Assembly: GCF_008369935.1 (NCBI RefSeq) | Contig: NZ_VTUZ01000013.1 | Location: 124,001 to 188,000 of the forward strand | Direction: 5' to 3' | Origin: Paraburkholderia panacisoli | GTDB lineage: Bacteria; Pseudomonadota; Gammaproteobacteria; Burkholderiales; Burkholderiaceae | DNA: 64,000 nt | Part shown: positions 35,856-44,510 of the stretch, piece by piece | Layout of the letters: each line of letters starts with the position of its first letter | How positions within the stretch are numbered: the first letter of the stretch is position 1 | The notes under the pieces: model-generated | Told to the model about the DNA's origin: nothing | The model's database searches: none | What the model saw: only the letters and a program-made list of their open reading frames with translations | Translations under genes and position numbers: made by a program

Positions 35856-36093
35856 TTAGCCGTTAGCGCCGAACTTGTCGCACCAACGCCGGGTCGTTTC
35901 GTAACTGACAATCACCCCGCGCTCGGACAGCAGCTCTTCGATATCACGAAGGCTGAGCTGAAAGCGAAAATGCCAGCGCACTGCATGGCTGATAACCGCC
36001 GCCGGGAACCGATGTCCGTGATAGAGCGATTTGGCACCCATGCGTGAGATGGGGCAAGACAAATTCTTCGAACTGCGCATCGCTCAATTTCAC
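35856..36093 (-). mobile_element. IS6-family transposase remnant (5' part, frameshifted)
   Basis: From GTG 36093 the frame reads VKLSDAQFEEFVLPHLT, then shifts by one base to MGAKSLYHGHRFPAAVIS, HAVRWHFRFQLSLRDIEELL and SERGVIVSYETTRRWCDKFG before a stop at 35856. This is the N-terminal HTH part of IS6-type transposases (FxxFPxEVI...YRDLEEL). The DDE catalytic domain is absent. Dead fragment. Confidence 0.75.
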
Positions 36094-36272
36094 TGGAATC
36101 CCTTGCCGTGCCGCTGCTGACCTCGCGTCATTTCGACCGCCAAAGGAACCGGATTCTAGCGAATTCGCCCGATACTCGCGAAACGCGTACCCACAACGGC
36201 TTCCAGGCAAACTCAGGTGGCGGAAAAGCCCGCAACCAGTAGGTGACGGGTGCACTGGTACGCTCGCCGAAC

Positions 36273-37367
36273 TCAGATACGTTGCGGTTCACGGGCCTCG
36301 CCGCGCCACTGCGCGGGTCTGGCAGCGGCGGTGACCGCCCTCGCACCGTGGAGGGTCGTGCGCAAAGCCGCATAGAGGGGCATTGTCCGCTCAACTTCGA
36401 AGCGCCGAACAAGGCGGCCGCCAAAACCCCCGAGAAATTTAACGATGCCGGCCGTTGAAACACCATCAAAGTCGAGACTAAGTTCTCGTTTACCCGCTAT
36501 ACGCATTGCTGACCATATCAAGAAGCTGACAGCGCCGCTGTGCGCGTCTTGACGTCGTGTAGAAAGGAAGTAATACGCTCTCTGCGTATCCCATAGCAAA
36601 GCAGTCCCGGCAACCAGCGCACCTTTCGAATCGAAAGCGCCAAGCAGGGTGCAAGCTTTCCGAATCATCGCTTCATGAAGCAAGCGCCCCATCGTTGTTT
36701 TCTCGTACCTATTGTCAAGCTTGCGGACGGCGAGATTGGCGGTGTAGAAATCCAAAAATGCGTTCACAGAATCGATCGGTCCGACCGTAAGGCATTCTTG
36801 CGCCCTGCGGACAGCGGTGCGCGCCGTGCCTCGCAATGCTGCAAATGCCGTTGCCTCGTCCGTCCAGCCATCCGAGATAAGAGTGAACGCGACTTTTACG
36901 TTAAATCCTTCCAGGCGGAATGCCAGCGCTTCCGCTTCCGAGACCCGAGGGTCCATGATCTGATGAAAATGTGCATATCTGGGGAGTTGTGCGATGAGGT
37001 CGCGCGCGATGCCAAGACGCTGACTCCATTCCCGCTCGCCTGCCCCGCTCTGGTGTGGCCTGATTACCGGTCCTAACGTCCGGGTAAGCGGGGGCAATGT
37101 CGAGATTTGCCACAGTGCCTTTTGGGTGAACGTGTGAGGCATCTCGCCGACAACCGTATTCCCATGCTTAACCTCCACCACGCGCCACGCGCCATTCGTA
37201 GCGATTTCAAGCCACCACGGTTCGTGAAAAATCGAACGTTCAGTCAACCCTGACGCGAGTTCGGGTTTCGTCGATCTTACAGGCACGCCCTTCCCCTCGT
37301 TTATCGTGTCGGACTGCTGCTGGCGGCTGACGTGCGCGTGGCGCGATATTATCCTCTCGTTGCCCAT
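36273..37367 (-). CDS. FemAB/BioF2-like acyltransferase (GNAT superfamily)
   Basis: A 364-residue protein resembling acyl-CoA N-acyltransferases of the FemAB/BioF2 type, which occur in polysaccharide gene clusters. Support: the N-terminal IFHEPWWLEIA and VVEVKHGNTVVGEMPHTF strands, ARTAVRRAQECLTVG, LLGAFDSKGALVAGTALLWD and the closing LSLDFDGVSTAGIVKFLGGF. No signal peptide. It follows the GT2 gene on the same strand through a small ORF. Probably acylates or aminoacylates a glycan precursor. Confidence 0.7.
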   Translation of the reverse strand: MGNERIISRHAHVSRQQQSDTINEGKGVPVRSTKPELASGLTERSIFHEPWWLEIATNGAWRVVEVKHGNTVVGEMPHTFTQKALWQISTLPPLTRTLGPVIRPHQSGAGEREWSQRLGIARDLIAQLPRYAHFHQIMDPRVSEAEALAFRLEGFNVKVAFTLISDGWTDEATAFAALRGTARTAVRRAQECLTVGPIDSVNAFLDFYTANLAVRKLDNRYEKTTMGRLLHEAMIRKACTLLGAFDSKGALVAGTALLWDTQRAYYFLSTRRQDAHSGAVSFLIWSAMRIAGKRELSLDFDGVSTAGIVKFLGGFGGRLVRRFEVERTMPLYAALRTTLHGARAVTAAARPAQWRGEAREPQRI

Positions 37368-37645
37368 CTTTCCGTCTCCAGTACACGAAAGAGGTGAGGC
37401 GAACCGGTATTCGACAAGCAGGTGTTCAACGGTACAAAGCGTTGCTCCAATCGCTGGCCGACGTATTTGATGTCATGGTTGACGCGCCCCGAGAATGTCT
37501 CAAATCTGATGCGTCTACAAGGCGTGTGCGCTCCGCCAAAGGGTGTTGCATAAGGACTATCGCCCACCCATTCCGGGTTCGCTTGCTTGATCCGTTGGAC
37601 TACGATGATGCTCGGAAAAGGGCGTAGGCTGATGTTGTCGTACAT
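37349..37645 (-). CDS. Small unrecognised protein between GT2 and FemAB-like genes
   Basis: A 98-residue frame from ATG 37645, with GAAGAGG five bases upstream; a longer form could begin at ATG 37666. It starts MYDNISLRPFPSIIVVQRIK. It begins shortly after the GT2 stop and overlaps the FemAB-like start by 19 bases, as in an operon. No domain is recognised. It could be a genuine small protein or a fragment. Confidence 0.35.
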   Translation of the reverse strand: MYDNISLRPFPSIIVVQRIKQANPEWVGDSPYATPFGGAHTPCRRIRFETFSGRVNHDIKYVGQRLEQRFVPLNTCLSNTGSPHLFRVLETERWATRG

Positions 37646-37679
37646 TACCTCTTCACCGCAAACCATATGGAATCCTGTT

Positions 37680-38684
37680 CTAATCGGCGCGACGGCGAGC
37701 TAGCGGATTACAGATGTAACGGACCGCGTAGTCGGCGATAGGCGAATACGGAACCAGACAGAGACTGGACAGCACGAGCGTTCCGACTTTCTTTTTCAGG
37801 CTCCAGAACGGATTCGCCACGATCGCATACAGATAAGCATGCGAATCCCTAAACATCCAATGCCATCGGGTCGTCAACGGCGCCTGATAGACACTCGACC
37901 AGAAATACGCCTTTTCGTGCGCGAAATCGTGGAAGTTGGGTGGCAATTGTATTCCCAGGCGGCGCGATGCAATTTCACGCAGTGTTACCCACCGCGACGT
38001 GAATGCTTTGGGTGCCTTGTCGGTCTGTTCGGAGTTGGCAAATGAAACGCCTCGCGCTCCGCCATGAGCTACCCGGTACCCGCCGAGCGACTTCGGGACG
38101 TTCGAAACCGGCCCGACGAGAGCCGCGCCATAGATCGCGTAGAAATCTGCGCCATACCGGTTCCTGGCCGTTTCCGGGACGGGAAAGATCTTCCTTAGCG
38201 CACCGGCGCTATACGCGTTCCCAGACGCCGGGGGCGACGGGTAGAGCCAGCCGTCCAGCAAAAGTTTCCGACAGTCACCGTCGATTCCCGAGTGAGGTAC
38301 ATAAACGCCCGTACACTTGCTCGTCTCGTCGATGACGTCTAGCCGGAACTGCACCTTTGCCAGATCTCCCCCTTCGAAGCGCTGCATCACTTCAGTCACG
38401 GCACCCGGATATAGGACGTCATCGGAGTCGAGGAAGAGCACGTAATCCGTCTTGACCAGCTGAAGTCCCAGGTTGTAGGCGGACACCTGTCCGCCGTTGT
38501 CCTTGAAAATGGATGTGATGCGCGCGCCGTAGCCTTCCATAATTGCGCGCGACCCGTCCACCGATCCGTCGTCGATGACCATGACGTGCGTGTTCATGTA
38601 GTCCTGCGCTAGCGCCGAATCGATCGCCTCTGCCAGAAACCGTTCGTAGTTGTAGTTGCAGATTACAACGGTCATTTCTTTCAT
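37680..38684 (-). CDS. Glycosyltransferase family 2
   Basis: A 334-residue GT-A-fold enzyme. VVICNYNYERFLAEAIDSAL opens the nucleotide-sugar fold, VMVIDDGSVDGSRAI holds the first acidic residues, and LFLDSDDVLYPGAV is the DxD motif. The C-terminal 60 residues contain two hydrophobic stretches (AYLYAIVANPFW; GTLVLSSLCLVPYSPIADY), suggesting membrane association. With the FemAB-like and GT4 genes it forms a small glycan locus. Acceptor and sugar are unknown. Confidence 0.9.
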   Translation of the reverse strand: MKEMTVVICNYNYERFLAEAIDSALAQDYMNTHVMVIDDGSVDGSRAIMEGYGARITSIFKDNGGQVSAYNLGLQLVKTDYVLFLDSDDVLYPGAVTEVMQRFEGGDLAKVQFRLDVIDETSKCTGVYVPHSGIDGDCRKLLLDGWLYPSPPASGNAYSAGALRKIFPVPETARNRYGADFYAIYGAALVGPVSNVPKSLGGYRVAHGGARGVSFANSEQTDKAPKAFTSRWVTLREIASRRLGIQLPPNFHDFAHEKAYFWSSVYQAPLTTRWHWMFRDSHAYLYAIVANPFWSLKKKVGTLVLSSLCLVPYSPIADYAVRYICNPLARRRAD

Positions 38685-39289
38685 GGTGACTCACACAGAA
38701 TGAGAGAACGGCTGGAAGATGGACGCCGATACGCAATACGCGGAACGACGAAGCGCTGCGCCCGTGCCTTGCCTTCAGGAACCACCGTCTCTCCTTGGCT
38801 TGGTGGGTTTTCAATGACGAAACCTGCTTCTGGAAAGCGGTGCAATCGACTCCTCTACAAGCACCCCACGCTGGCAGTGGCCATGAACGGCCAGTCGACC
38901 GCATACTCTGGCGGACGTTAGAATGGCCGCTCCACTTCAGTTAAGGGACTTTCAGTCCATATGGTCTTGTTAGCATGTTATCGCCTGTGACCGGTCTTTT
39001 GCCGCCAGCATCCTGTCGTTTTTAACCGTGCATCATTGGCGCGCATTAATTTCCGCGTCATGATGCAATAGCTACAACTCTACTCGGAAGGTCTTCGTTT
39101 GCGGTTGGGTGCGGCTCGCCAAATTTCAAACAGGGCGCGCAAACCAAAGCCGACTTGGGGAGTTTAAGGCAGCCGAAATGTGTGTCGCGTCTCGCGAAGG
39201 TCAAGGGCATTCGGACGAGCGATTACTTCAGTCGCGACGGGCGCACGCGGCTATCAGTTCCTGGCACGTTCAACGACGAGGGCCGACTT
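38685..39289. other. Divergent intergenic region between GT2 and GT4 genes
   Basis: About 600 bases with lower GC around 38940-39090, consistent with promoters for both directions. Short frames overlap the GT4 start but lack family support. Confidence 0.4.
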
Positions 39290-40594
39290 ATGCGGATACT
39301 CATCATCGCGCAGCGCTTTCCGGTGCTTTCCGAGACGTTCATCATCGAGCAAGCGAGGGCGCTACGCGACGCTGGGGCCGAAGTCTCGATTCTGGGGCTC
39401 ACGCGCGGAGATGACTCGCTTGTCCGGGCAATCGAATTCGAGTGCCCGCCCTTCGTGAGTCCGAGGTGCGGCGCGAGTCGTGCTGCGAAAATGCTTGCTG
39501 TTGCACGGCTCGCGTTTCGCGGACTTTACAATCGGCGCGCGCACCGTGCGTGTCGAGTCGCGGTGCAGGCCGTCCGTGGGGGGCATTGGGCCGCGGCGGT
39601 CGATATTGCGCGCGTCTCGAGTATGAATTCGACTCTGCAGTACGACGCATTAGTCGCGCATTTCGGCATGGTCGGTGTTCGTGCGCAATATTTGCGCGAC
39701 GCAGGACTGGTCTCTGGAGCCCTGGCCACGGTCTTTCACGGCCATGACGTGACGATCGACAAGCAGGTTGAATCCTATCGTCGACAGTATTTGCGCCTTT
39801 TCGCACGTGGCCAACTCTTTTTGCCAGTGAGTCAGTTCTTCGCAGATCGCATTCAAGATTGGGGGTGCGATCCCGTAAAGATCCATGTCGGCCGGATGGG
39901 CGTCGACATCGACAAATTCCCGTTCTCGAGGCGCGATTCGTCATCGACCACGTTGAATATTCTGCTTGTCGGAAGAATGATAGAAAAGAAGGGTACCGAG
40001 TATGCGATTCGGGCCATGGCATATGTCACTTCAGCGGCGAAGCTGACCATTGTCGGCTCAGGTCAACTGGAAAATTCGCTGAGAGCGTTGGCGGTCGAGC
40101 TGAAGGTCGAATCGCGTGTCTGTTTTCTGGGTGCGCAGCCTCACAAGAAAGTGCGCGCGCTGATGCATGAAACCGACGTCTTCGTGCTGCCCTCGGTGAC
40201 TGCGTCGGATGGCGACATGGAAGGTGTTCCGGTAGCGCTGATGGAAGCGATGGCCTCGGGGGTAATAACCATTTCGTCACGCCATAGCGGCATTCCTGAG
40301 TTGATTGATCACGGTGTGTCAGGCTTTCTCGTGAATGAGCGCGATTCGGTTGGCTTGGCGAAAGTCATCGATGAAATTGCGTCAGGCGTGTACAACTTGA
40401 CTGAAATAGCGGCGAACGCACGCCTTAAGATCGAGGCGCGGTTCAACTCGCGCATTGAAGCGGCATGCCTTCTTGACGAACTGACCGGCATTTGCAACGG
40501 CAATCACGTCTTCGCGCAGAGCGATGACGGTGCTACCCGGATCAAGGTCCATCAATCTGGCGAACTCTCTCGGCTCTCTCAGACGGACACCTGA
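39290..40594 (+). CDS. Glycosyltransferase family 4
   Basis: A 434-residue GT-B enzyme starting MRILIIAQRFPVLSETFIIE, the characteristic beginning of colanic-acid WcaL/AmsK-type transferases; the longer frame from 39155 has no matching residues. Donor-binding half: NILLVGRMIEKKGTEYAIRA, LTIVGSGQLENSL, VCFLGAQPHKKV, and EGVPVALMEAMASGV with the E-x7-E motif, then RHSGIPELIDHGVSGFLV. The last 40 residues are variable. Likely acts in exopolysaccharide synthesis. Confidence 0.93.
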   Translation: MRILIIAQRFPVLSETFIIEQARALRDAGAEVSILGLTRGDDSLVRAIEFECPPFVSPRCGASRAAKMLAVARLAFRGLYNRRAHRACRVAVQAVRGGHWAAAVDIARVSSMNSTLQYDALVAHFGMVGVRAQYLRDAGLVSGALATVFHGHDVTIDKQVESYRRQYLRLFARGQLFLPVSQFFADRIQDWGCDPVKIHVGRMGVDIDKFPFSRRDSSSTTLNILLVGRMIEKKGTEYAIRAMAYVTSAAKLTIVGSGQLENSLRALAVELKVESRVCFLGAQPHKKVRALMHETDVFVLPSVTASDGDMEGVPVALMEAMASGVITISSRHSGIPELIDHGVSGFLVNERDSVGLAKVIDEIASGVYNLTEIAANARLKIEARFNSRIEAACLLDELTGICNGNHVFAQSDDGATRIKVHQSGELSRLSQTDT

Positions 40595-40630
40595 AGGACA
40601 CCTTGATTCCTAGGCGTCTCCGGTGTCACG

Positions 40631-40723
40631 ACGTTTCCCATAGGGAAGAAACGTACCCTTGCCGGTCCGCTTCGGAGCAGGCCGGCTTAGGGATTATTTT
40701 CTTGTCGCCACTTTGATGGCGAC
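40631..40723. terminator. Two hairpins between convergent GT4 and MFS genes
   Basis: ACGTTTC (40631-40637) pairs with GAAACGT (40648-40654); further on, GTCGCCA (40704-40710) pairs with TGGCGAC (40717-40723) across a six-base loop. Position between converging stops suggests transcription termination in both directions. No long T-run follows either. Confidence 0.5.
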
Positions 40724-40758
40724 CGCGAATTGCTAACCCTTCAACTGTGTCCCGTTCG

Positions 40759-42027
40759 TCATTCGCTGGGAAGCGACACGAGCGGCGGTGTAGCAACCAC
40801 AACGCTCGTCCGTCGACGGGGCGCGGTTTCTTTCAGAGAGATCGCTACGACAAAGCCGATCACCAGGGCAGCCAAGGCGAAGTACATCACTCGCTCGATG
40901 CCGTAGTGCTTCGCTACGTAACCGGCCAGCGCCGGCGCTATACCCCCTCCGAAAATCTCGCCGATCCCAATGACAAGACCGGAGGCGGTCGACATCAGTT
41001 TTGCAGGCACCGATTCGGCACTAATTGGGCCGACAGTCAGCGTGATCAGCGCAAAGATGAAGAACAGCGTCATGAACAGAAACGTAAAGAGCTTCATCGG
41101 ACTCGCATCACACGCTGTCAGTAACGACAGAAAGGCGAAGGCACCGACGACCGAAAGAATCATCACGGGCTTACGGCCGAGCCGATCAGACAGTGCTGGC
41201 ATGGTCAGCGCGCCGAGTGCACCGCCAAAGCCGATGGCCGACAGGACAAATCCCATTTGCTCCATACTGAGATGCAGGAAATCCGTCAGGTAGCTGGGAA
41301 ACAGTGCGCCCAACACGACGAGGCAGGTCAACCAGCACAGCATGCCGACGATATTCAAAGGGATGTTTCTGTAGCGAAATATATCGGACCATTTGTGCGT
41401 CGTTGCGTCGTGTGTTTCCGTGTGAACGGCGGCGGTCGCTCCATCACTGTTGCGCAAGCATCGATACAGAAGTAGGGCGACGATCAACCCCGGCACGGAG
41501 ACGAGGGCAAAAACCCAGTGCCATGCGACTACCTTCAGCAACTGTGTCACCAGAATCGGTGAAAGACCGAGACCGAGAAGCGGCATCATCGTCTGCTGCA
41601 ACCCGATGTTAAAACCGTGACGCGTTGGCTTTGAGGCGTCGATTGTCGCGACAATGCTGACAGGGGTATACGCTCCCTCGGCAAATCCCATCAAGGCACG
41701 TATCAAAATCAGCGTACCGATGCTGCCTGCAAACCCGCTAGCGCCGCCCAGCAACGAGAAAATAATCATGGCCGGAATAATCACCTTCCGGTGCCCAATG
41801 CGATCGGACAGGTTCCCCATAAAAATCGCTGCAACTCCCCATGCGACGGCCAGCGCGCCGGTAATGTAGCCGAGATCCTGATAGTCCAAATGCAGATCTT
41901 TCATCATGACCGGAAATAGCGGCATGATCATGAATCGGTCCATACCGACAAGTCCGAAGCCTATCGATAAAAGCAGCACGGTTTTCCACTCGTAACCGGC
42001 ATCCCAACCTTCGTTTGCCTTCTTCAT
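40759..42027 (-). CDS. MFS transporter (aromatic acid / AAHS-like)
   Basis: A 422-residue twelve-helix MFS protein. ATG 42027 follows a sensible N terminus (MKKANEGWDAGYEWKTVLLL). Signatures: loop 2-3 GNLSDRIGHRKVIIP, RALMGFAEGAYTPVSI in helix 4, and the second-half repeat PALSDRLGRKPVMI. Residue D in GMDRFMIMPLFP of helix 1 is typical of aromatic/anion symporters. It follows the hydroxyquinol catabolic genes on the same strand and probably imports the aromatic substrate. A perfect palindrome lies 68 bases upstream. Confidence 0.87.
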   Translation of the reverse strand: MKKANEGWDAGYEWKTVLLLSIGFGLVGMDRFMIMPLFPVMMKDLHLDYQDLGYITGALAVAWGVAAIFMGNLSDRIGHRKVIIPAMIIFSLLGGASGFAGSIGTLILIRALMGFAEGAYTPVSIVATIDASKPTRHGFNIGLQQTMMPLLGLGLSPILVTQLLKVVAWHWVFALVSVPGLIVALLLYRCLRNSDGATAAVHTETHDATTHKWSDIFRYRNIPLNIVGMLCWLTCLVVLGALFPSYLTDFLHLSMEQMGFVLSAIGFGGALGALTMPALSDRLGRKPVMILSVVGAFAFLSLLTACDASPMKLFTFLFMTLFFIFALITLTVGPISAESVPAKLMSTASGLVIGIGEIFGGGIAPALAGYVAKHYGIERVMYFALAALVIGFVVAISLKETAPRRRTSVVVATPPLVSLPSE

Positions 42028-42094
42028 GATGTTGTCTCCTGGGACAGGTCTAATCAATATCGAGAAAATTGCGAATACATTGAGATATATATCG

Positions 42095-42107
42095 TTCGTA
42101 CTACGAA
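42095..42107. promoter_or_regulatory. Perfect 13-bp palindrome upstream of MFS transporter
   Basis: TTCGTA-C-TACGAA, inside AT-rich DNA (42060-42120), 68 bases upstream of the MFS start. Suitable as an operator for a dimeric regulator. The rest of 42028-42522 holds no gene I can support; a frame at 42232-42657 (+) has no family features and overlaps the dioxygenase. Confidence 0.5.
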
Positions 42108-42522
42108 TCTATAAACGAGTGCATCAATAGGCAGATTGTCATTAGTTTGCTGAATCTTTCTGTTTTTCCGTCGACGCTGTCGCAGCGCTCGGTGGTAGAG
42201 ACTGCGCAAACTAACAATACCAGGACGGCCTATGCTCGCAGGAACATCAGCCGGTGGATGGGAAACTGACCTTCTGCGCTCGACGGTTGGCGAAGGGATT
42301 CGTTCTCGATGCCTGAATGAGCCTCAGGCCCGGGAGGTGGAAATCGAGCACGCCCCGCCTCATGATCTGGCCGCCAGCGTTGTTCAGTGGACCAGCAGCA
42401 ACATGTCCGGCCGTGGCACCTGGATGTGCAGTGTTCGGCTCAAGCCACGAGCTCTGGCGCAGCTAGCCGTGGTCAAGCTTATCGATCAGGATGAAAGCGG
42501 GCAGCATTTTTGGCTCCGTACA

Positions 42523-43373
42523 TTACTCGTCGATACCCACCGGAGTGAGTACGAAATCGAAGGGCGAGCGCCAAATCGTTTTGCCTTTGTTGACACGTTC
42601 GAACGGCGCCACCAACGTTTGCTTTACTCCAAACACTGCGTCCGATGTGATGTATAGGTCGTCGCCGACAAAGGTGTGCGTGACCACCTTCTGAAAGCCT
42701 GGTGCCGTTACGAGGAAGTGCATATGCGCAGGCCGATAAGGGTGACGTCCCAGTTCGGTGAGCATCTTGCCGACCGGCCCATCGTGGGGAATCGGGTAGG
42801 AAACGGGCTTGATGCCGACGAAGCTGTACTTGCCGTCTGCGCCCGTGGTGAAAATACCCCGGTTGTTCCATTTTGGCTGGATACCCGGCTGTTGCACGTC
42901 GTAGAAGCCGTCGGAATTGTCCGACCACACATCGATGCGCGCGCCTGCGACGGCATTGCCGTGCAGGTCGATGACGCGGCCCTCGAACAGACAGCTCTCG
43001 CCCTTGCCGTCGAGTGAGATGTGCTCGCCCATCTCCCGCTCCGGCGCCCCGACAACATGGAAGGGGCCGAATACCGTATTTTCTGTGGCCCCATGCGGCC
43101 GACGGTTGTTGATTGCGTCCACCAGCATGAGAAACCCAATGTGTCGCTCAGCAGAATGAATTCCTGCCGCTCTTCGCTGCAGATCTGGCCGGTCCTAGTC
43201 AGGAAGTCGATGGCAATTTCCCACTCATCTTGTGTCAGGTGAATGTCTTTGGCAAACGCATGCAGGTGCTTGATGAGGGATGTCATGACCTCCCTCAGTC
43301 TCGGATTGACGTACTCGCCCATGCGAGAATTCACGGCCTCAACAGAGCTTTCTTCGGTAAAAAATTGCGACAT
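42523..43373 (-). pseudogene. Hydroxyquinol 1,2-dioxygenase, one-base frameshift
   Basis: From ATG 43373 the frame encodes the helical N-terminal domain of hydroxyquinol dioxygenases (VNPRLREVMTSLIKHLHAFA; LTQDEWEIAIDFLTRTGQIC; LLSDTLGFS). At about 43128 the frame shifts by one base to MLVDAINNRRPHGATENTV, FGPFHVVGAPE, then the catalytic intradiol domain with GKYSFVGIKPVSYPIP and RPAHMHFLVTAPGF bearing iron ligands (Tyr, His, His). Joined, the product is about 283 residues, the family length. The enzyme ring-cleaves hydroxyquinol to maleylacetate. The neighbours are intact, so a real inactivating indel and an assembly error are both possible. Confidence 0.88.
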
Positions 43374-43436
43374 GTTCGACTTCCTTTGTGAATGATTGTC
43401 GGCGCGACAGAGCAGGCTCTATCCTGGCGATCTGGA

Positions 43437-44495
43437 TTATTCCGGCCGTGCGCCGTCCCACGCCCTTTGCAGGAGCGAGCGCACGGCATCACGTTCGACC
43501 GGACGAGGGTTCCAGTAGGGGTTCTCCACCGCCAGATCGGCCGCCAGGTCCAGTTGTGCCTCTTTGAGTCCCAAATCCTTCAGGGCAAGCGGTGCGCCGA
43601 GCGATTGCGCGAAGTCATATAGGCCGCCGCCAATTGAGCCGCCGAAGAGATCTACCAACGGTTGCAACGTGTCAGCAGCCGCCCGGGCGTTGTAGGCTGC
43701 CGAGTGCGGCAACACGATGGCATGGGTTTCAGCATGCGGCAGATCGAAACTGCCCCCCAACGTGTGGCAAAGCTTGTGATGCAGCGCCATGCCGACGGCA
43801 CCCAGCACCGAACCGCACAGCCAGGAACCATAGAGGGCGTCGCTGCGCGCCGCGATGTCGGCGGGCGTGGTCACGATTACCCGCAGGGCATCGCGCAGTG
43901 CGCGGATGCCTTCGACGGCCATCATCGACGAGATCGGATTTCGGTCTTTCGCGTAAAGCGCTTCCACTGCGTGGGCCATCGCGTTGAGCCCGCTGGTTAC
44001 ACTCATCGCCACCGGTAGCTCCAGGGTGAGATTGGGATCATAGATCACCACCTCGGGCAGGATCCTGGGATGCCGTACCGTGGTTTTGACACCGTCCTCG
44101 GTCTGCCCGAGGATGGGCGTGACCTCGGACCCCGCATACGTTGTGGCCACCACGATTTGTGGTGTGTCGTTGCGATAGGCAATCGCCTTGCCTAGCCCGA
44201 TCGTCGATCCGCCGCCCAGTGCCACCACGCAATCGGCGCCTGACGCTTCAAACGCGGCCATCGCCTTGGTCGTTACCGACACCGGCGTGTGCATGGCGGC
44301 CTCGGCAAACACGCCGGCCGCCAGCGGGCCGAGCTGCTCGGCCAGCTTTTGTGCATCCGCCCGTTGAGAGGGGGTGGACAGGATCAGCGCCCGGTTTGCG
44401 CCTAACCGGTTCAGCTCGTCGCCGACGCAGCTTAAGGTGCCCGGGCCGAACAGAATGCGGCTCGGGTTGATGTCGTACGTGAAGGACGTGATCAT
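43437..44495 (-). CDS. Maleylacetate reductase
   Basis: A 352-residue iron-containing-alcohol-dehydrogenase-fold enzyme. ILFGPGTLSCVGDELNRLGA, VVALGGGSTIGLGKAIAYRN (NAD binding), TTYAGSEVTPILGQTEDG, and the metal-site histidines in MALHHKLCHTLGGSFDLPHA and ETHAIVLPH are characteristic of maleylacetate reductases (TfdF/GraC type). It reduces maleylacetate to 3-oxoadipate. Located 15 bases from the monooxygenase gene and 63 before the dioxygenase, in one operon. Confidence 0.95.
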   Translation of the reverse strand: MITSFTYDINPSRILFGPGTLSCVGDELNRLGANRALILSTPSQRADAQKLAEQLGPLAAGVFAEAAMHTPVSVTTKAMAAFEASGADCVVALGGGSTIGLGKAIAYRNDTPQIVVATTYAGSEVTPILGQTEDGVKTTVRHPRILPEVVIYDPNLTLELPVAMSVTSGLNAMAHAVEALYAKDRNPISSMMAVEGIRALRDALRVIVTTPADIAARSDALYGSWLCGSVLGAVGMALHHKLCHTLGGSFDLPHAETHAIVLPHSAAYNARAAADTLQPLVDLFGGSIGGGLYDFAQSLGAPLALKDLGLKEAQLDLAADLAVENPYWNPRPVERDAVRSLLQRAWDGARPE

Positions 44496-44510
44496 TTGGC
44501 GGCTCCAGGT

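Noticed and set aside
42232..42657. Plus-strand frame upstream of the dioxygenase
   Set aside because: No family match, no ribosome site, and its 3' half overlaps the dioxygenase coding sequence.
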